NCBI RefSeq assembly: GCF_009765995.1
Contig: NZ_LMUI01000020.1
Span: forward strand, 62,001-126,000
Length of the DNA: 64,000 nt
Origin: Methylocapsa sp. S129
GTDB lineage: Bacteria > Pseudomonadota > Alphaproteobacteria > Rhizobiales > Beijerinckiaceae
Direction: 5' to 3'
Numbering within the stretch: position 1 is the stretch's first letter; each line of letters begins with the position of its first letter. The notes beneath the pieces are model-generated. The model searched no databases, was not told the origin of the DNA, and worked only from the letters and a program-made list of their open reading frames with translations. Made by a program: the position numbers and the translations under genes. Shown piece after piece: positions 16,846-24,729 of the stretch.

Positions 16846-17931
16846 ATGAATAAAAAGGCGAGACGAGAACTGGACGACGAGATCCGATCGCGATTCTGTG
16901 CGAATCTGATCGGCGCCATGCCCGAGCCCGCGATTATCGTCGGGGCGGATGGGCGATTGTCTGCCGCCAATGATCCAGCCCTCGCGCTGCTGCCGGCCAT
17001 GAAGATTGGCGAGCCGCTGGTTTTGGCGCTGCGCGCGCCGGACGTTCTCGACAGTTTGCGCAGAGTGATGGCGAGCGGCAAAGCGGAGACGGTCCTGTGG
17101 AGCGAGCGCGTTCCCGTCGAACGCCTGTTCGATGTCTGCGTGGCGCCGCTGCCCGCCTCGACCGGCGAGATCGGGGCTGCTTTATTGACGTTGCGCGACC
17201 TGACCGAGACCCGAAGGGTCGAGCGCATGCGCGTCGATTTCATCGCCAATGCGAGCCATGAATTGCGCACGCCTTTGGCTTCGCTGCTTGGCTTCGTCGA
17301 TACTTTGCAAGGGCCAGCCCGCGACGATTCCCGCGCGCGCGAAAAGTTTCTCGGCATCATGCGCGAACAGGGGCGCCGGATGGCGCGCCTCGTCGACGAC
17401 CTGTTGTCCCTATCGCGCATCGAGCAGAATCAGCATGTGCGCCCGGAAGCGCCTATCGATCTGGCGCTTGTGGCGCGGCATGTGGCGGACACGCTGGCCC
17501 CCATGGCTGAGGAAATGGGCGTCGAACTCAAGGTGGAGGCGAGTCAGCCCGTCATCGTCGCGGGCGACCGCGACGAACTGGTGCGCGTCGCGGAAAACCT
17601 GATTGAAAACGCGATCAAATACGGGACGGCCACCGACGGCTCGAACGCCGAGCGCGTGGAGGTCGCCGTGACGCGGACGGCGCGCGAGGGTTGGCTGAGT
17701 GTGCGCGATTACGGGCGCGGCATAGCGCCCGAGCACCTGCCGCGACTGACCGAGCGTTTCTATCGTATTGACGCCGGTCAGAGCCGCTCCAAGGGAGGAA
17801 CGGGGCTCGGGTTGGCGATCGTCAAACATATCATGGCGCGCCATCGCGGACGCCTGACGATCTCCAGCCAAATCGGGCACGGCTCGACTTTCGCCGCCAT
17901 GGCGCCGCTTCATCCCAATCATATCGGATGA
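16846..17931 (+). CDS. phoR: Phosphate regulon sensor histidine kinase, soluble form
   Basis: PhoR phosphorylates and dephosphorylates PhoB according to phosphate supply, taking its input from PstSCAB through PhoU. The 361-residue protein has a PAS-like region (residues 20-120), a HisKA domain with His138 in IANASHELRTPLASLLG, and an HATPase domain (NLIENAIKYG, VRDYGRGI, SKGGTGLGLAIVKHI). No transmembrane segment precedes the PAS region, and only 80 bases separate the gene from its neighbour, so this PhoR appears soluble. The gene is 155 bp upstream of pstS, and phoB lies at the far end of the same cluster. Confidence 0.92.
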   Translation: MNKKARRELDDEIRSRFCANLIGAMPEPAIIVGADGRLSAANDPALALLPAMKIGEPLVLALRAPDVLDSLRRVMASGKAETVLWSERVPVERLFDVCVAPLPASTGEIGAALLTLRDLTETRRVERMRVDFIANASHELRTPLASLLGFVDTLQGPARDDSRAREKFLGIMREQGRRMARLVDDLLSLSRIEQNQHVRPEAPIDLALVARHVADTLAPMAEEMGVELKVEASQPVIVAGDRDELVRVAENLIENAIKYGTATDGSNAERVEVAVTRTAREGWLSVRDYGRGIAPEHLPRLTERFYRIDAGQSRSKGGTGLGLAIVKHIMARHRGRLTISSQIGHGSTFAAMAPLHPNHIG

Positions 17932-17942
17932 AAACGCTTTAT

Positions 17943-17987
17943 TTACAGGATTCTACAACGTCACCGTCCTGTAACATGAATGTCATA
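17943..17987 (+). promoter_or_regulatory. Pho box upstream of pstS
   Basis: CTGTAAC (17969-17975) and ATGTCAT (17980-17986) form a direct repeat with the 11-bp period of PhoB sites and match the Pho box consensus (CTGTCAT-N4-CTGTCAT) well. It lies 100 bases before the pstS ATG and 37 bases after phoR. A further half-site on the opposite strand (TTACAGGA, 17943-17950) makes a perfect 8-bp inverted repeat with TCCTGTAA (17967-17974). PhoB is encoded in the same cluster, so induction of pstSCAB-phoUB under phosphate starvation is expected. Confidence 0.85.
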
Positions 17988-18086
17988 AGAAGACGGAACT
18001 GATCCCCTAGAACTCCGTGCCGCATGCTGGCGGCGCGCAGGCGGCGATCGGCGGCCTGAGTTCGAAACGGGCAGAAAGAGGCATTC

Positions 18087-19100
18087 ATGTTGTTCAGATC
18101 TTTAGCGAGCGCGGCGATTGTTGTCGCCAGCGTCGTCGGCGCCAGCGCGGCCGATATATCCGGAGCGGGCGCGACGTTCCCTTTCCCGCTCTACGCCAAA
18201 TGGGCCGAAGCCTATAAGAAAGACACGGGCAATGGCCTCAACTATCAGGCGATAGGTTCGGGCGGCGGCATCAAGGCGATCCTGGCCAAGACGGTCACGT
18301 TCGGCGCGTCCGACATTCCGCAAACCCTCGAAAATCAGGCCAAATCCGGTCTCATCCAGTGGCCGATGGTGATGGGCGGCATTGTCGCCGTCGTGAACAT
18401 CGACGGCGTGAAGTCTGGCGACATCGTGATCGACGGCGCGACGCTCGCCAACATTTATCTCGGCAATATCAAGAGCTGGGACGATGCTGCGATCAAGAAG
18501 CTGAATCCGGACGCCAAGCTGCCGTCCGCTCCAATCACGGTCGTTCACCGCGCCGACGGCTCGGGCACGACGTTCAACTTCACCAATTATCTCGACAAGG
18601 TTTCGCCCGATTGGCACGACAAAGTCGGCGTCAGCCAGAGCCCGGAATGGCCCGCTGGCGTCGGCGCCAAGGGCAATGACGGCGTCGCCGGCACGGTCGG
18701 CCAGACCAAAGGCGCGATCGGCTACGTCGAATACGCCTACGCCAAGCAGCAGAAGCTCACCTATACCGACATGATCAACCAGGACGGCAAGAAGGTCGAG
18801 CCGACCGTTCCAGCCTTCCAGTCCGCCGCCGCCAACGCCAAATGGTCGGAAGCGACCGGCTATTACGAAGTGCTGACCAACGAGCCGGGGGCCGCGTCCT
18901 GGCCGCTGACCGCCGCCACCTTCATTCTCATGTACAAGGAGCCCGTTGATAAGGCGGCCTCCGCCGAGGCGTTGAAATTCTTCGACTGGGCCTTCGCCAG
19001 CGGAGACAAGATGGCCGAGGATCTCGACTACATTCCGATGCCAGCCGCGGTGGTCGCCATGATCAAGCAGACCTGGGCCGGCCAGATCAAGACCAAGTAA
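18087..19100 (+). CDS. pstS: Phosphate ABC transporter, periplasmic binding protein
   Basis: PstS captures inorganic phosphate in the periplasm and delivers it to PstCA. The 337-residue precursor has a signal peptide ending near ASAADISG. Then come the family motifs GAGATFPFPLYAKWA, IGSGGGIKAI, FGASDIPQ, VVHRADGSGTTFNFTNYL and GVAGTVGQTKGAIGYVEYAYA. AGAAAGAGG precedes the ATG. A perfect 28-bp palindrome follows the stop codon, before pstC, and could raise the stability of the pstS message or lower read-through into pstC. Confidence 0.97.
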   Translation: MLFRSLASAAIVVASVVGASAADISGAGATFPFPLYAKWAEAYKKDTGNGLNYQAIGSGGGIKAILAKTVTFGASDIPQTLENQAKSGLIQWPMVMGGIVAVVNIDGVKSGDIVIDGATLANIYLGNIKSWDDAAIKKLNPDAKLPSAPITVVHRADGSGTTFNFTNYLDKVSPDWHDKVGVSQSPEWPAGVGAKGNDGVAGTVGQTKGAIGYVEYAYAKQQKLTYTDMINQDGKKVEPTVPAFQSAAANAKWSEATGYYEVLTNEPGAASWPLTAATFILMYKEPVDKAASAEALKFFDWAFASGDKMAEDLDYIPMPAAVVAMIKQTWAGQIKTK

Positions 19101-19109
19101 ACAGATCCT

Positions 19110-19137
19110 GCCGGCGGCGGGACGTCCCGCCGCCGGC
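19110..19137. repeat. Perfect 28-bp palindrome between pstS and pstC
   Basis: The arms GCCGGCGGCGGGAC (19110-19123) and GTCCCGCCGCCGGC (19124-19137) are exact reverse complements. The palindrome lies 9 bases after the pstS stop codon and 24 before the pstC ATG. No T-run follows on the plus strand, so it is not a classical terminator. In the mRNA it would fold into a very stable hairpin protecting the 3' end of pstS, which fits the usual need for far more binding protein than permease. Confidence 0.75.
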
Positions 19138-19161
19138 CCACCCCCAACACAGGACGCGCAG

Positions 19162-20076
19162 ATGGCTGATGTCACGCTCAGCAACGCCGAGGGCAAGAGC
19201 CTGTCGGCCCAGCAGCAGCGGATCAGCGCGGTCGGCATATTTCGCCTGACAGATCGGGTGTTTCACAACGTCACGTTCGTTGCCGCGCTTTTCGTGCTGA
19301 TCTTGTTGGGCGCCATCATTCTGTCGCTGATCGTCGGCGCGTGGCCCGCCATAGCGAAATTCGGCGTCGGATTCCTGTATGGCGAACGCTGGAGCGTGAA
19401 CAAGGAGATCTTTGGCGCGCTCTCGCCGATCTACGGCACGTTGATGACTTCGTTTATCGCCATGCTCATTGCCGTCCCAATCGGCCTCGGGATCGCGATT
19501 TTCCTCACCGAACTCTGCCCGGCGGCGCTGCGCCGCCCGATCGGCATCGCCATTGAATTGCTGGCGGGCATTCCGTCGATCATTTATGGGATCTGGGGCT
19601 TCTTTACGCTGACGCCGTTTTTCGGCCAGACGCTGCTGACCGCCGCTCTGATTCTCGCCATCATGGTGCTGCCCTTCGTCACCGCGATTTCCCGCGACGT
19701 TTTCTCCACCGTCCCAGCGGTTCTGAAGGAGGCGGCGTATGGCCTTGGCTGCACGACCTGGGAGGTCGCGAAAAATGTGGTGGTGCCCTATACGCGCGTT
19801 GGCGTGGTCGGGGGCGTCATGCTGGGCCTTGGCCGCGCGCTCGGCGAGACAATGGCGGTGACTTTCGTCATCGGCAATTCTCACACGATCGCCGCGTCGC
19901 TGCTATCGCCGGCGACGACGATTTCGGCGACCATCGCCAACGAATTTCAGGAATCGGACGGCATCTACCGCTCGGCGTTGCTGGAACTCGGCCTGCTTTT
20001 GTTCGTCATCACCTTCTTCGTTTTGGCCGCCGCGAGAATCATGCTGATGCGCATCGAGCGCAAGGCGGGAGCCTGA
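19162..20076 (+). CDS. pstC: Phosphate ABC transporter permease PstC
   Basis: PstC is one of two inner-membrane permeases of the high-affinity phosphate transporter. The 304-residue protein has six predicted helices. It shows [32 protein letters not shown] and the EAA-loop region [20 protein letters not shown], ending in [16 protein letters not shown] occurs in the spacer before the ATG. pstA follows two bases after its stop codon. The N terminus up to about residue 30 is polar and cytoplasmic. Confidence 0.96.
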   Translation: MADVTLSNAEGKSLSAQQQRISAVGIFRLTDRVFHNVTFVAALFVLILLGAIILSLIVGAWPAIAKFGVGFLYGERWSVNKEIFGALSPIYGTLMTSFIAMLIAVPIGLGIAIFLTELCPAALRRPIGIAIELLAGIPSIIYGIWGFFTLTPFFGQTLLTAALILAIMVLPFVTAISRDVFSTVPAVLKEAAYGLGCTTWEVAKNVVVPYTRVGVVGGVMLGLGRALGETMAVTFVIGNSHTIAASLLSPATTISATIANEFQESDGIYRSALLELGLLLFVITFFVLAAARIMLMRIERKAGA

Positions 20077-20078
20077 CC

Positions 20079-20936
20079 ATGGCGTCCTACGCCTCTCGCC
20101 GCGCCGCCAACCGAATCATGATGGGCCTTTGCTGGGCCGCCACCCTATTCGGCCTGGCTTGGCTGGCGTTGATTCTGATCACTCTGTTCTGGAACGGTTT
20201 CGCCGGCATCAACCTTGATGTGTTCACGCACGACACGCCGGGGCCGAATACAGAGGGCGGCGGCCTCCGCAACGCCATCGTCGGATCGCTCATCATGACA
20301 GCGCTTGGCGTCGGCATCGGGACTCCGATCGGCATTCTGGCGGGCACCTATATGGCCGAATACGGCCGGTATTCTCGCCTGACCTTCTATATTCGCTTCG
20401 TCAACGACATTCTGCTCAGCGCGCCCTCGATCATCATCGGCCTCTTTATCTACGCGGCGCTGATCACGGAAGGCATCGAGCATCGCATCGTCGGTTATTC
20501 CGCCATAGCCGGCGCCCTGGCGCTTGCCGTCATCGTTATTCCCGTCGTTGTGCGGACCACGGAGGACATGCTGCTCCTGGTCCCCAATCCGCTACGCGAG
20601 GCCGCCTCGGCGCTGGGCCTGCCGCGTTCGCATGTGGTGCTGAAGATCGCCTACAAGGCGGCGCGGGCCGGCCTGATCACCGGCGTCTTGCTTGCCGTCG
20701 CCCGGGCCGCCGGCGAGACGGCGCCCCTGCTGTTCACCGTGCAGTCGGACCAGTTCTTCAGTCTCGATCTCACCAAACAGATGGCGAACCTGCCGGTGGT
20801 CATCAACAATTTCGCCGGCAAGGGCTACGCCAACTGGCAACAATTGGCCTGGACGGGAGCGCTCATCATAACCCTTGCGGTTCTGACGCTTTCGATCGCG
20901 GCGCGTGTGCTGAGTGCGCAAAGGACGCAGAAATGA
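20079..20936 (+). CDS. pstA: Phosphate ABC transporter permease PstA
   Basis: PstA pairs with PstC to form the phosphate channel. The 285-residue protein shows [35 protein letters not shown], the EAA loop ([19 protein letters not shown]) and [13 protein letters not shown]. The ATG lies two bases after the pstC stop codon, and its own stop codon overlaps the pstB start by four bases (ATGA). This supports one transcript for pstCAB, with phoU 13 bases further on. Confidence 0.96.
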   Translation: MASYASRRAANRIMMGLCWAATLFGLAWLALILITLFWNGFAGINLDVFTHDTPGPNTEGGGLRNAIVGSLIMTALGVGIGTPIGILAGTYMAEYGRYSRLTFYIRFVNDILLSAPSIIIGLFIYAALITEGIEHRIVGYSAIAGALALAVIVIPVVVRTTEDMLLLVPNPLREAASALGLPRSHVVLKIAYKAARAGLITGVLLAVARAAGETAPLLFTVQSDQFFSLDLTKQMANLPVVINNFAGKGYANWQQLAWTGALIITLAVLTLSIAARVLSAQRTQK

Positions 20937-21742
20937 CCATGACCGAGACCGTCGCAGCCGTCGCGGCTCCCCTTCCAGGACATGGGTTGCCGCAAAAGAT
21001 TTCCGTGCGCAACCTCAAGTTCTACTACGGCGACACGATGGCCTTGAAAGGCATCAATCTGCCACTCTACGCCAACAACGTGACCTCCTTCATCGGCCCG
21101 TCGGGTTGCGGCAAGTCGACGCTCTTGCGCGTTTTGAACCGGATGTACGATCTTTATCCCAAGCAACGCGCCGAGGGTGAGGTTCTGCTCGACGGGCAAA
21201 ACCTGCTTGATCCGCGTCAGGATCTTAATCTCCTGCGCTCGCGCGTCGGCATGGTCTTCCAGAAGCCGACGCCGTTCCCGATGTCGATCTACGACAACAT
21301 AGCGTTCGGCATCAAACTCTACGAAAAAGTACCGCGCAGCGAACTCGACGGTCGCGTTGAGGAGGCGTTGAAGGGCGCCGCGCTCTGGGGCGAGGTCAAG
21401 GACAAATTGACGGCGAGCGGCCTGAGCCTGTCCGGCGGACAGCAGCAGCGCCTGTGCATTGCCCGCACCGTCGCGGTCTCCCCGGAAGTCATTCTGCTCG
21501 ACGAGCCTTGCTCGGCGCTCGATCCAATTTCGACCTCCAAGATCGAGGAGCTGATCGACGAGCTGAAGGATAGCTACACGATCGCGATCGTCACGCACAA
21601 CATGCAGCAGGCGGCGCGCGTGTCGCAATTCACCGCCTTCATGTATCTGGGCGAACTCGTCGAATTCGACGACACAAGCAAGGTGTTCACCTCGCCGCGC
21701 GAGAAGCGCACGCAGGACTATATCACCGGACGCTTCGGCTGA
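20933..21742 (+). CDS. pstB: Phosphate ABC transporter ATP-binding protein
   Basis: PstB is the ATPase driving phosphate import. The 269-residue protein contains Walker A ([11 protein letters not shown]), the signature [15 protein letters not shown], Walker B ([13 protein letters not shown]) and the switch His in [12 protein letters not shown]. Two in-frame ATGs (20933 and 20939) are possible starts; the first overlaps the pstA stop codon by four bases. It also contributes to phosphate signalling through PhoU and PhoR. Confidence 0.97.
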   Translation: MTMTETVAAVAAPLPGHGLPQKISVRNLKFYYGDTMALKGINLPLYANNVTSFIGPSGCGKSTLLRVLNRMYDLYPKQRAEGEVLLDGQNLLDPRQDLNLLRSRVGMVFQKPTPFPMSIYDNIAFGIKLYEKVPRSELDGRVEEALKGAALWGEVKDKLTASGLSLSGGQQQRLCIARTVAVSPEVILLDEPCSALDPISTSKIEELIDELKDSYTIAIVTHNMQQAARVSQFTAFMYLGELVEFDDTSKVFTSPREKRTQDYITGRFG

Positions 21743-21755
21743 GCGGAGACCTCTT

Positions 21756-22475
21756 ATGAGCGAACATATTGTCAGAGCTTACGACAAGGAACTTGACGAG
21801 CTCGGGCGGCGCATTGCCGAAATGGGCGGGATCGCGGAAAAAATGGTGATCGACGCGATGGATGCGTTGAGCAATGTCGATCTCGTCCTCGCCCAGCAGG
21901 TCATTGCGGCCGATCCGCGTCTTGACGCCATTCAGCGCGAGATCGAGGAACAGGCGATTCTGACCATCGCGCGCCGCCAGCCGATGGCTGTCGATCTGCG
22001 CGAGATCATCGGCGCGATCCGCATTGCCGGCGATCTCGAACGGGTCGGCGATCTCGCCAAGAATATCGCCAAGAGGACGGTGACGATTGGTCAGGAGGCG
22101 CGCCTGCCGCGTGCGCTCGTCGGCCTCAAACATATGAACGAATTGGCGACGGAGCTGATGAAGGACGTGCTCGACGCCTATGCGCAGCGTGACGTCGAAC
22201 GGGCGCAGGCGGTGTGGACGCGCGACGCCGAGCTTGACGCGCTTGAGGATTCCGTTTTTCGCGATCTTTTGACGCATATGATGGAAGACCCGCGCAATAT
22301 CTCGTTCTGCGCACACCTTCTGTTCTGCTCAAAGAATATCGAGCGTATCGGCGATCACGCCACCAATATCGCGGAAACGGTTTTTTACCTGGTCACCGGC
22401 GGCACGCTTCCGGCCGAACGTCCCAAGGGACGCCCTGACCTCAACGTTGCTTCCTTTGGGACGGCTGCGAAATGA
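21756..22475 (+). CDS. phoU: Phosphate transport system regulatory protein PhoU
   Basis: PhoU links the transport state of PstSCAB to PhoR and keeps the Pho regulon off when phosphate is plentiful. The 239-residue protein has the two-fold repeat of three-helix bundles; metal-binding segments are visible in RQPMAVDLREIIGAIRIAGDLERVGDLAKNI (first half) and NIERIGDHATNIAE (second half). GCGGAGACC lies before the ATG. Its stop codon overlaps phoB by four bases. Confidence 0.96.
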   Translation: MSEHIVRAYDKELDELGRRIAEMGGIAEKMVIDAMDALSNVDLVLAQQVIAADPRLDAIQREIEEQAILTIARRQPMAVDLREIIGAIRIAGDLERVGDLAKNIAKRTVTIGQEARLPRALVGLKHMNELATELMKDVLDAYAQRDVERAQAVWTRDAELDALEDSVFRDLLTHMMEDPRNISFCAHLLFCSKNIERIGDHATNIAETVFYLVTGGTLPAERPKGRPDLNVASFGTAAK

Positions 22476-23212
22476 ACGAAGAACGCAGAGAGCCGGCGCG
22501 CGCCGCCACATCGACCTCGCCGCGGATTCTCGTTGTGGAAGACGAATCCGATCTTGCCTTGCTTCTCGCCTATAATCTGGAGGCGGAAGGCTATGTCGCC
22601 GAATGCGTCGAGCGCGGCGACGAGGCTGAACTCAGGCTCGTCGAGAGCCCGCCCGATCTGTTGATTCTCGACTGGATGCTGCCCGGCGTCTCGGGTCTGG
22701 AAATCTGCCGGCGGTTGCGCGCCCGCGAGGGCACGCGGACTCTGCCCGTCATCATGTTGACCGCGCGGGGCGAAGAGGGCGAGCGCGTGCGCGGCCTGTC
22801 GGTCGGCGCCGACGATTATGTCGTCAAACCCTTCTCGGTGCCCGAACTTATGGCGCGTGTGCGCGCGCTGCTCAGACGCAGCCGGCCCGAGCGCATCGCC
22901 GACAAGCTCTCGGCCGGCGATCTCGACCTCGATCGGGAAACCAGGCGCGTGCGGCGCGGCTTGCGCGACGTGCATCTGGGTCCGACCGAGTTTCGGCTGC
23001 TGGAATATCTTCTGGAAAAACCGGGCCGCGTCTTTTCGCGCTCGCAATTGCTCGACGGCGTATGGGGGCTTTCGGTCGAAATCGACGAGCGCACGGTCGA
23101 TGTGCATGTCGGTCGCCTGCGCAAAGCCCTGTCGCGCGGTCGCGAACGCGATCCGATCCGAACCGTGCGCGGAACCGGCTATTCGTTCGACGAGACTTTC
23201 GGTAAAGCGTGA
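22472..23212 (+). CDS. phoB: Phosphate regulon response regulator PhoB
   Basis: PhoB activates phosphate-starvation genes by binding Pho boxes. The 246-residue protein has a receiver domain with acidic residues EDE near residue 24, the phospho-acceptor Asp67 in LILDWMLPGVSG, the Thr in MLTARG and the Lys in YVVKPFS. A winged-helix DNA-binding domain follows (LGPTEFRLLEYLLEKPG, RTVDVHVGRLRKAL, RTVRGTGYSF). The N terminus carries about 15 extra polar residues compared with many PhoB proteins. It is the last gene of the pst operon, followed by a hairpin with a T-rich stretch. Confidence 0.96.
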   Translation: MNEERREPARAATSTSPRILVVEDESDLALLLAYNLEAEGYVAECVERGDEAELRLVESPPDLLILDWMLPGVSGLEICRRLRAREGTRTLPVIMLTARGEEGERVRGLSVGADDYVVKPFSVPELMARVRALLRRSRPERIADKLSAGDLDLDRETRRVRRGLRDVHLGPTEFRLLEYLLEKPGRVFSRSQLLDGVWGLSVEIDERTVDVHVGRLRKALSRGRERDPIRTVRGTGYSFDETFGKA

Positions 23213-23213
23213 G

Positions 23214-23251
23214 CGCCAGCGCATCGGCTGGCGGGCTGGTTTGAGTTTTTG
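23214..23251 (+). terminator. Probable terminator of the pst-phoUB operon
   Basis: A perfect 7-bp stem (CGCCAGC at 23214-23220 and GCTGGCG at 23227-23233) with a six-base loop follows the phoB stop codon directly. TTTGAGTTTTT begins about 8 bases after the stem. The distance between stem and T-run is longer than in a textbook terminator, so efficiency is uncertain. Confidence 0.5.
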
Positions 23252-23275
23252 TGGCGGCTGGACGCGCCCGTGAGG

Positions 23276-23575
23276 TCAGATTGGTTGAGGATCTCCAACC
23301 TCGTATAGGCGCAGATTTCGTTCCCCGATACCGAGAGAAGGCCAACTTGCGCGCCAATTGGCTATGTGAACAGATCTGAAATGCGCGCCGAGCGCCGTTC
23401 GATCTGTCCAGCATTCCTTCACATGGATCAGGCCTCTATCGAGCACGTCCTCGGCATACGAATATTCCAGGCATGCAGCTTCCGCCCTGCTCGCCTCGAC
23501 CATGGAAGCCATAGCGGGCCGCGCAGCATCCAACCGACCTGCGGGAAGCCTTATTGTGCCAATAATCAGAAGCAT
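23276..23575 (-). CDS. Antibiotic biosynthesis monooxygenase (ABM)-domain protein
   Basis: This is a 99-residue single-domain protein of the ABM/YgiN-like ferredoxin fold. It shows the N-terminal strand LLIIGTIRLPAG, the central ACLEYSYAEDVLDRGLIHV and the segment HFRSVHIANW. Members act as small quinol monooxygenases or as cofactor-free oxygenases; the substrate here is unknown. The ATG at 23575 is preceded by GGAGGG, whereas the frame continues upstream to 23719 with sequence that overlaps the 3' end of gcrA. It is convergent with phoB. Confidence 0.8.
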   Translation of the reverse strand: MLLIIGTIRLPAGRLDAARPAMASMVEASRAEAACLEYSYAEDVLDRGLIHVKECWTDRTALGAHFRSVHIANWRASWPSLGIGERNLRLYEVGDPQPI

Positions 23576-23675
23576 TGTTGTCCCTCCCCTCTGGAGGGAG
23601 CCGCGAATAAGAAAGACGTCCTCGCGAGAATAGAAACTCAAGCGAATCCATGACCGCCGACGCCAAAGATTGACT

Positions 23676-24227
23676 TTAGGCGGTGGGCCGGCTCGCCATC
23701 GCGCGACGGTCGCGCTCACGCTCCCTGCGGCGATCCTGCACAGGCTGGTAGGCCATCCGCCCGTGATGGGTGCAATAGGGCCCTGTCCCCGACGATTGAA
23801 TGCCGCAATAGCGAAACTCCGACGTGGTCGGGTCGCCCAAAGGCCAGCGGCACATGGCTTCCTTGAGCTCCACGATCGTCACGCGCAGCGACATGGGAAC
23901 GACAACGTCTTCGTGAAAGACCGGCCGGGCCTCCATCGCCGTATCGATCGAAAAGGCCAGCGCTGTGTTTCCCCGCACGGAATGGCCGCCGCCGCCGCTC
24001 GGCCGGCTCGCCATGGGCGCTCGGGGCGTTGGCGCGGGCCGCTGCCGAACGCGCGGAACGGCGGGGGATGTCGATTTCGCGCGTCCCGATAGTCCAAGCC
24101 GATGAACTTTGCCGATCACCGCGTTGCGGGTGATGCCTAAACCAAGCTCCGCCGATATCTGACTTGCGCTTCTGCCATCAAGCCAGAGCTGGCGCAGAAG
24201 TTCGACCCTTTCATCCGTCCAAGACAT
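23676..24227 (-). CDS. gcrA: Cell-cycle transcriptional regulator GcrA
   Basis: GcrA is an alphaproteobacterial sigma-70 cofactor that activates cell-cycle promoters carrying CcrM-methylated GANTC sites. The 183-residue protein has the diagnostic N terminus MSWTDERVELLRQLWLDG, then SASQISAELG and the helix-turn-helix ITRNAVIGKVHRLGLSGR. A Pro/Arg/Ser-rich linker and a C-terminal sigma-binding domain with three Cys (MCRWPLGDP, FRYCGIQ, PYCTHH) complete it. GAGG is 7 bases before the ATG. The gap upstream holds six GANTC sites, compatible with methylation-dependent control. Confidence 0.95.
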   Translation of the reverse strand: MSWTDERVELLRQLWLDGRSASQISAELGLGITRNAVIGKVHRLGLSGRAKSTSPAVPRVRQRPAPTPRAPMASRPSGGGGHSVRGNTALAFSIDTAMEARPVFHEDVVVPMSLRVTIVELKEAMCRWPLGDPTTSEFRYCGIQSSGTGPYCTHHGRMAYQPVQDRRRERERDRRAMASRPTA

Positions 24228-24602
24228 TTTGGCCTCATCTTTTCTGAACGTCCGGGCGCAAATTCAATCGCCCATTCCGTCCACTGCATTGGTTCGAGAC
24301 AGAATCCTCCCACCTCGCTCGACGGCCGCGCCATCGAACGCCACGCACTCAAACGCTCTTATGAAGGTCCGCCACACGACATGTCGTGGTTCACTGTCCT
24401 AACGCTACACTACTCGTTGAATCGCGCGCAAGAGTCCGGAGTCCCCTCCACACGACCTTTTCCCCAACTGATATATGGCGTCGCATGGGTTGGCCGCGAG
24501 CGACTTCAGATTGATTGAGTCCGATCAACGATTTAGCGCTCGGTTTCTTTGGGCGGCGCGGGCGGCGGCGGCGTAAATTATTTTTGCGATCGCCGCTTTG
24601 AT

Positions 24603-24632
24603 TTGACCGGCCCGCGATCAATCCCCTATTAT
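24603..24632 (+). promoter_or_regulatory. Sigma-70-like promoter upstream of argD
   Basis: TTGACC (24603-24608) and TATTAT (24627-24632) are separated by 18 bases. Transcription would start near 24639, about 90 bases before the argD GTG. A GC-rich hairpin with a T-rich tail begins only about 10 bases after the predicted start. Confidence 0.55.
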
Positions 24633-24647
24633 TACGTTCAAAGAGCG

Positions 24648-24678
24648 GCCGTCCCTGCGGGGCGGCGTTTTCGTTTTT
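24648..24678 (+). terminator. Terminator-like hairpin in the argD leader
   Basis: GCCGTCCC and GGGGCGGC pair with one G:U across the loop TGC, followed by GTTTTCGTTTTT. The shape is that of an intrinsic terminator on the plus strand. The next plus-strand gene upstream, phoB, ends 1.4 kb away and two minus-strand genes intervene, so there is little for it to terminate except transcripts from the promoter just upstream. An attenuator for argD or a very short RNA are both possible; a stray terminator is the simpler alternative. Confidence 0.5.
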
Positions 24679-24729
24679 ACGGTCCGCCGGCAGCGGCGCG
24701 CCGCCATCCCGAGCGAATGGAGTCCTAAC

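Larger units (their letters stand above)
24302..24724. promoter_or_regulatory. GANTC (CcrM-type) site cluster in the gcrA-argD gap
   Basis: The 500-bp gap between gcrA and argD contains no convincing gene. GANTC occurs six times: 24302, 24419, 24432, 24439, 24517 and 24720 (start positions). From base composition I would expect about one per 290 bp, so fewer than two. Two of the sites are only seven bases apart. GANTC is the target of the CcrM methyltransferase that works with GcrA. The same gap also holds the argD promoter and a terminator-like hairpin. Confidence 0.6.

Noticed and set aside
18102-19238. Long open frame antisense to pstS
   Set aside because: pstS is unmistakable; the antisense frame shows no recognisable motif and is a product of codon bias.
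24137-24621. Minus-strand open frames of 71 and 76 codons in the gcrA-argD gap
   Set aside because: They are Arg/Pro/Ser-rich, one overlaps the gcrA 5' end, neither has a ribosome site or family resemblance, and the region is better read as regulatory.
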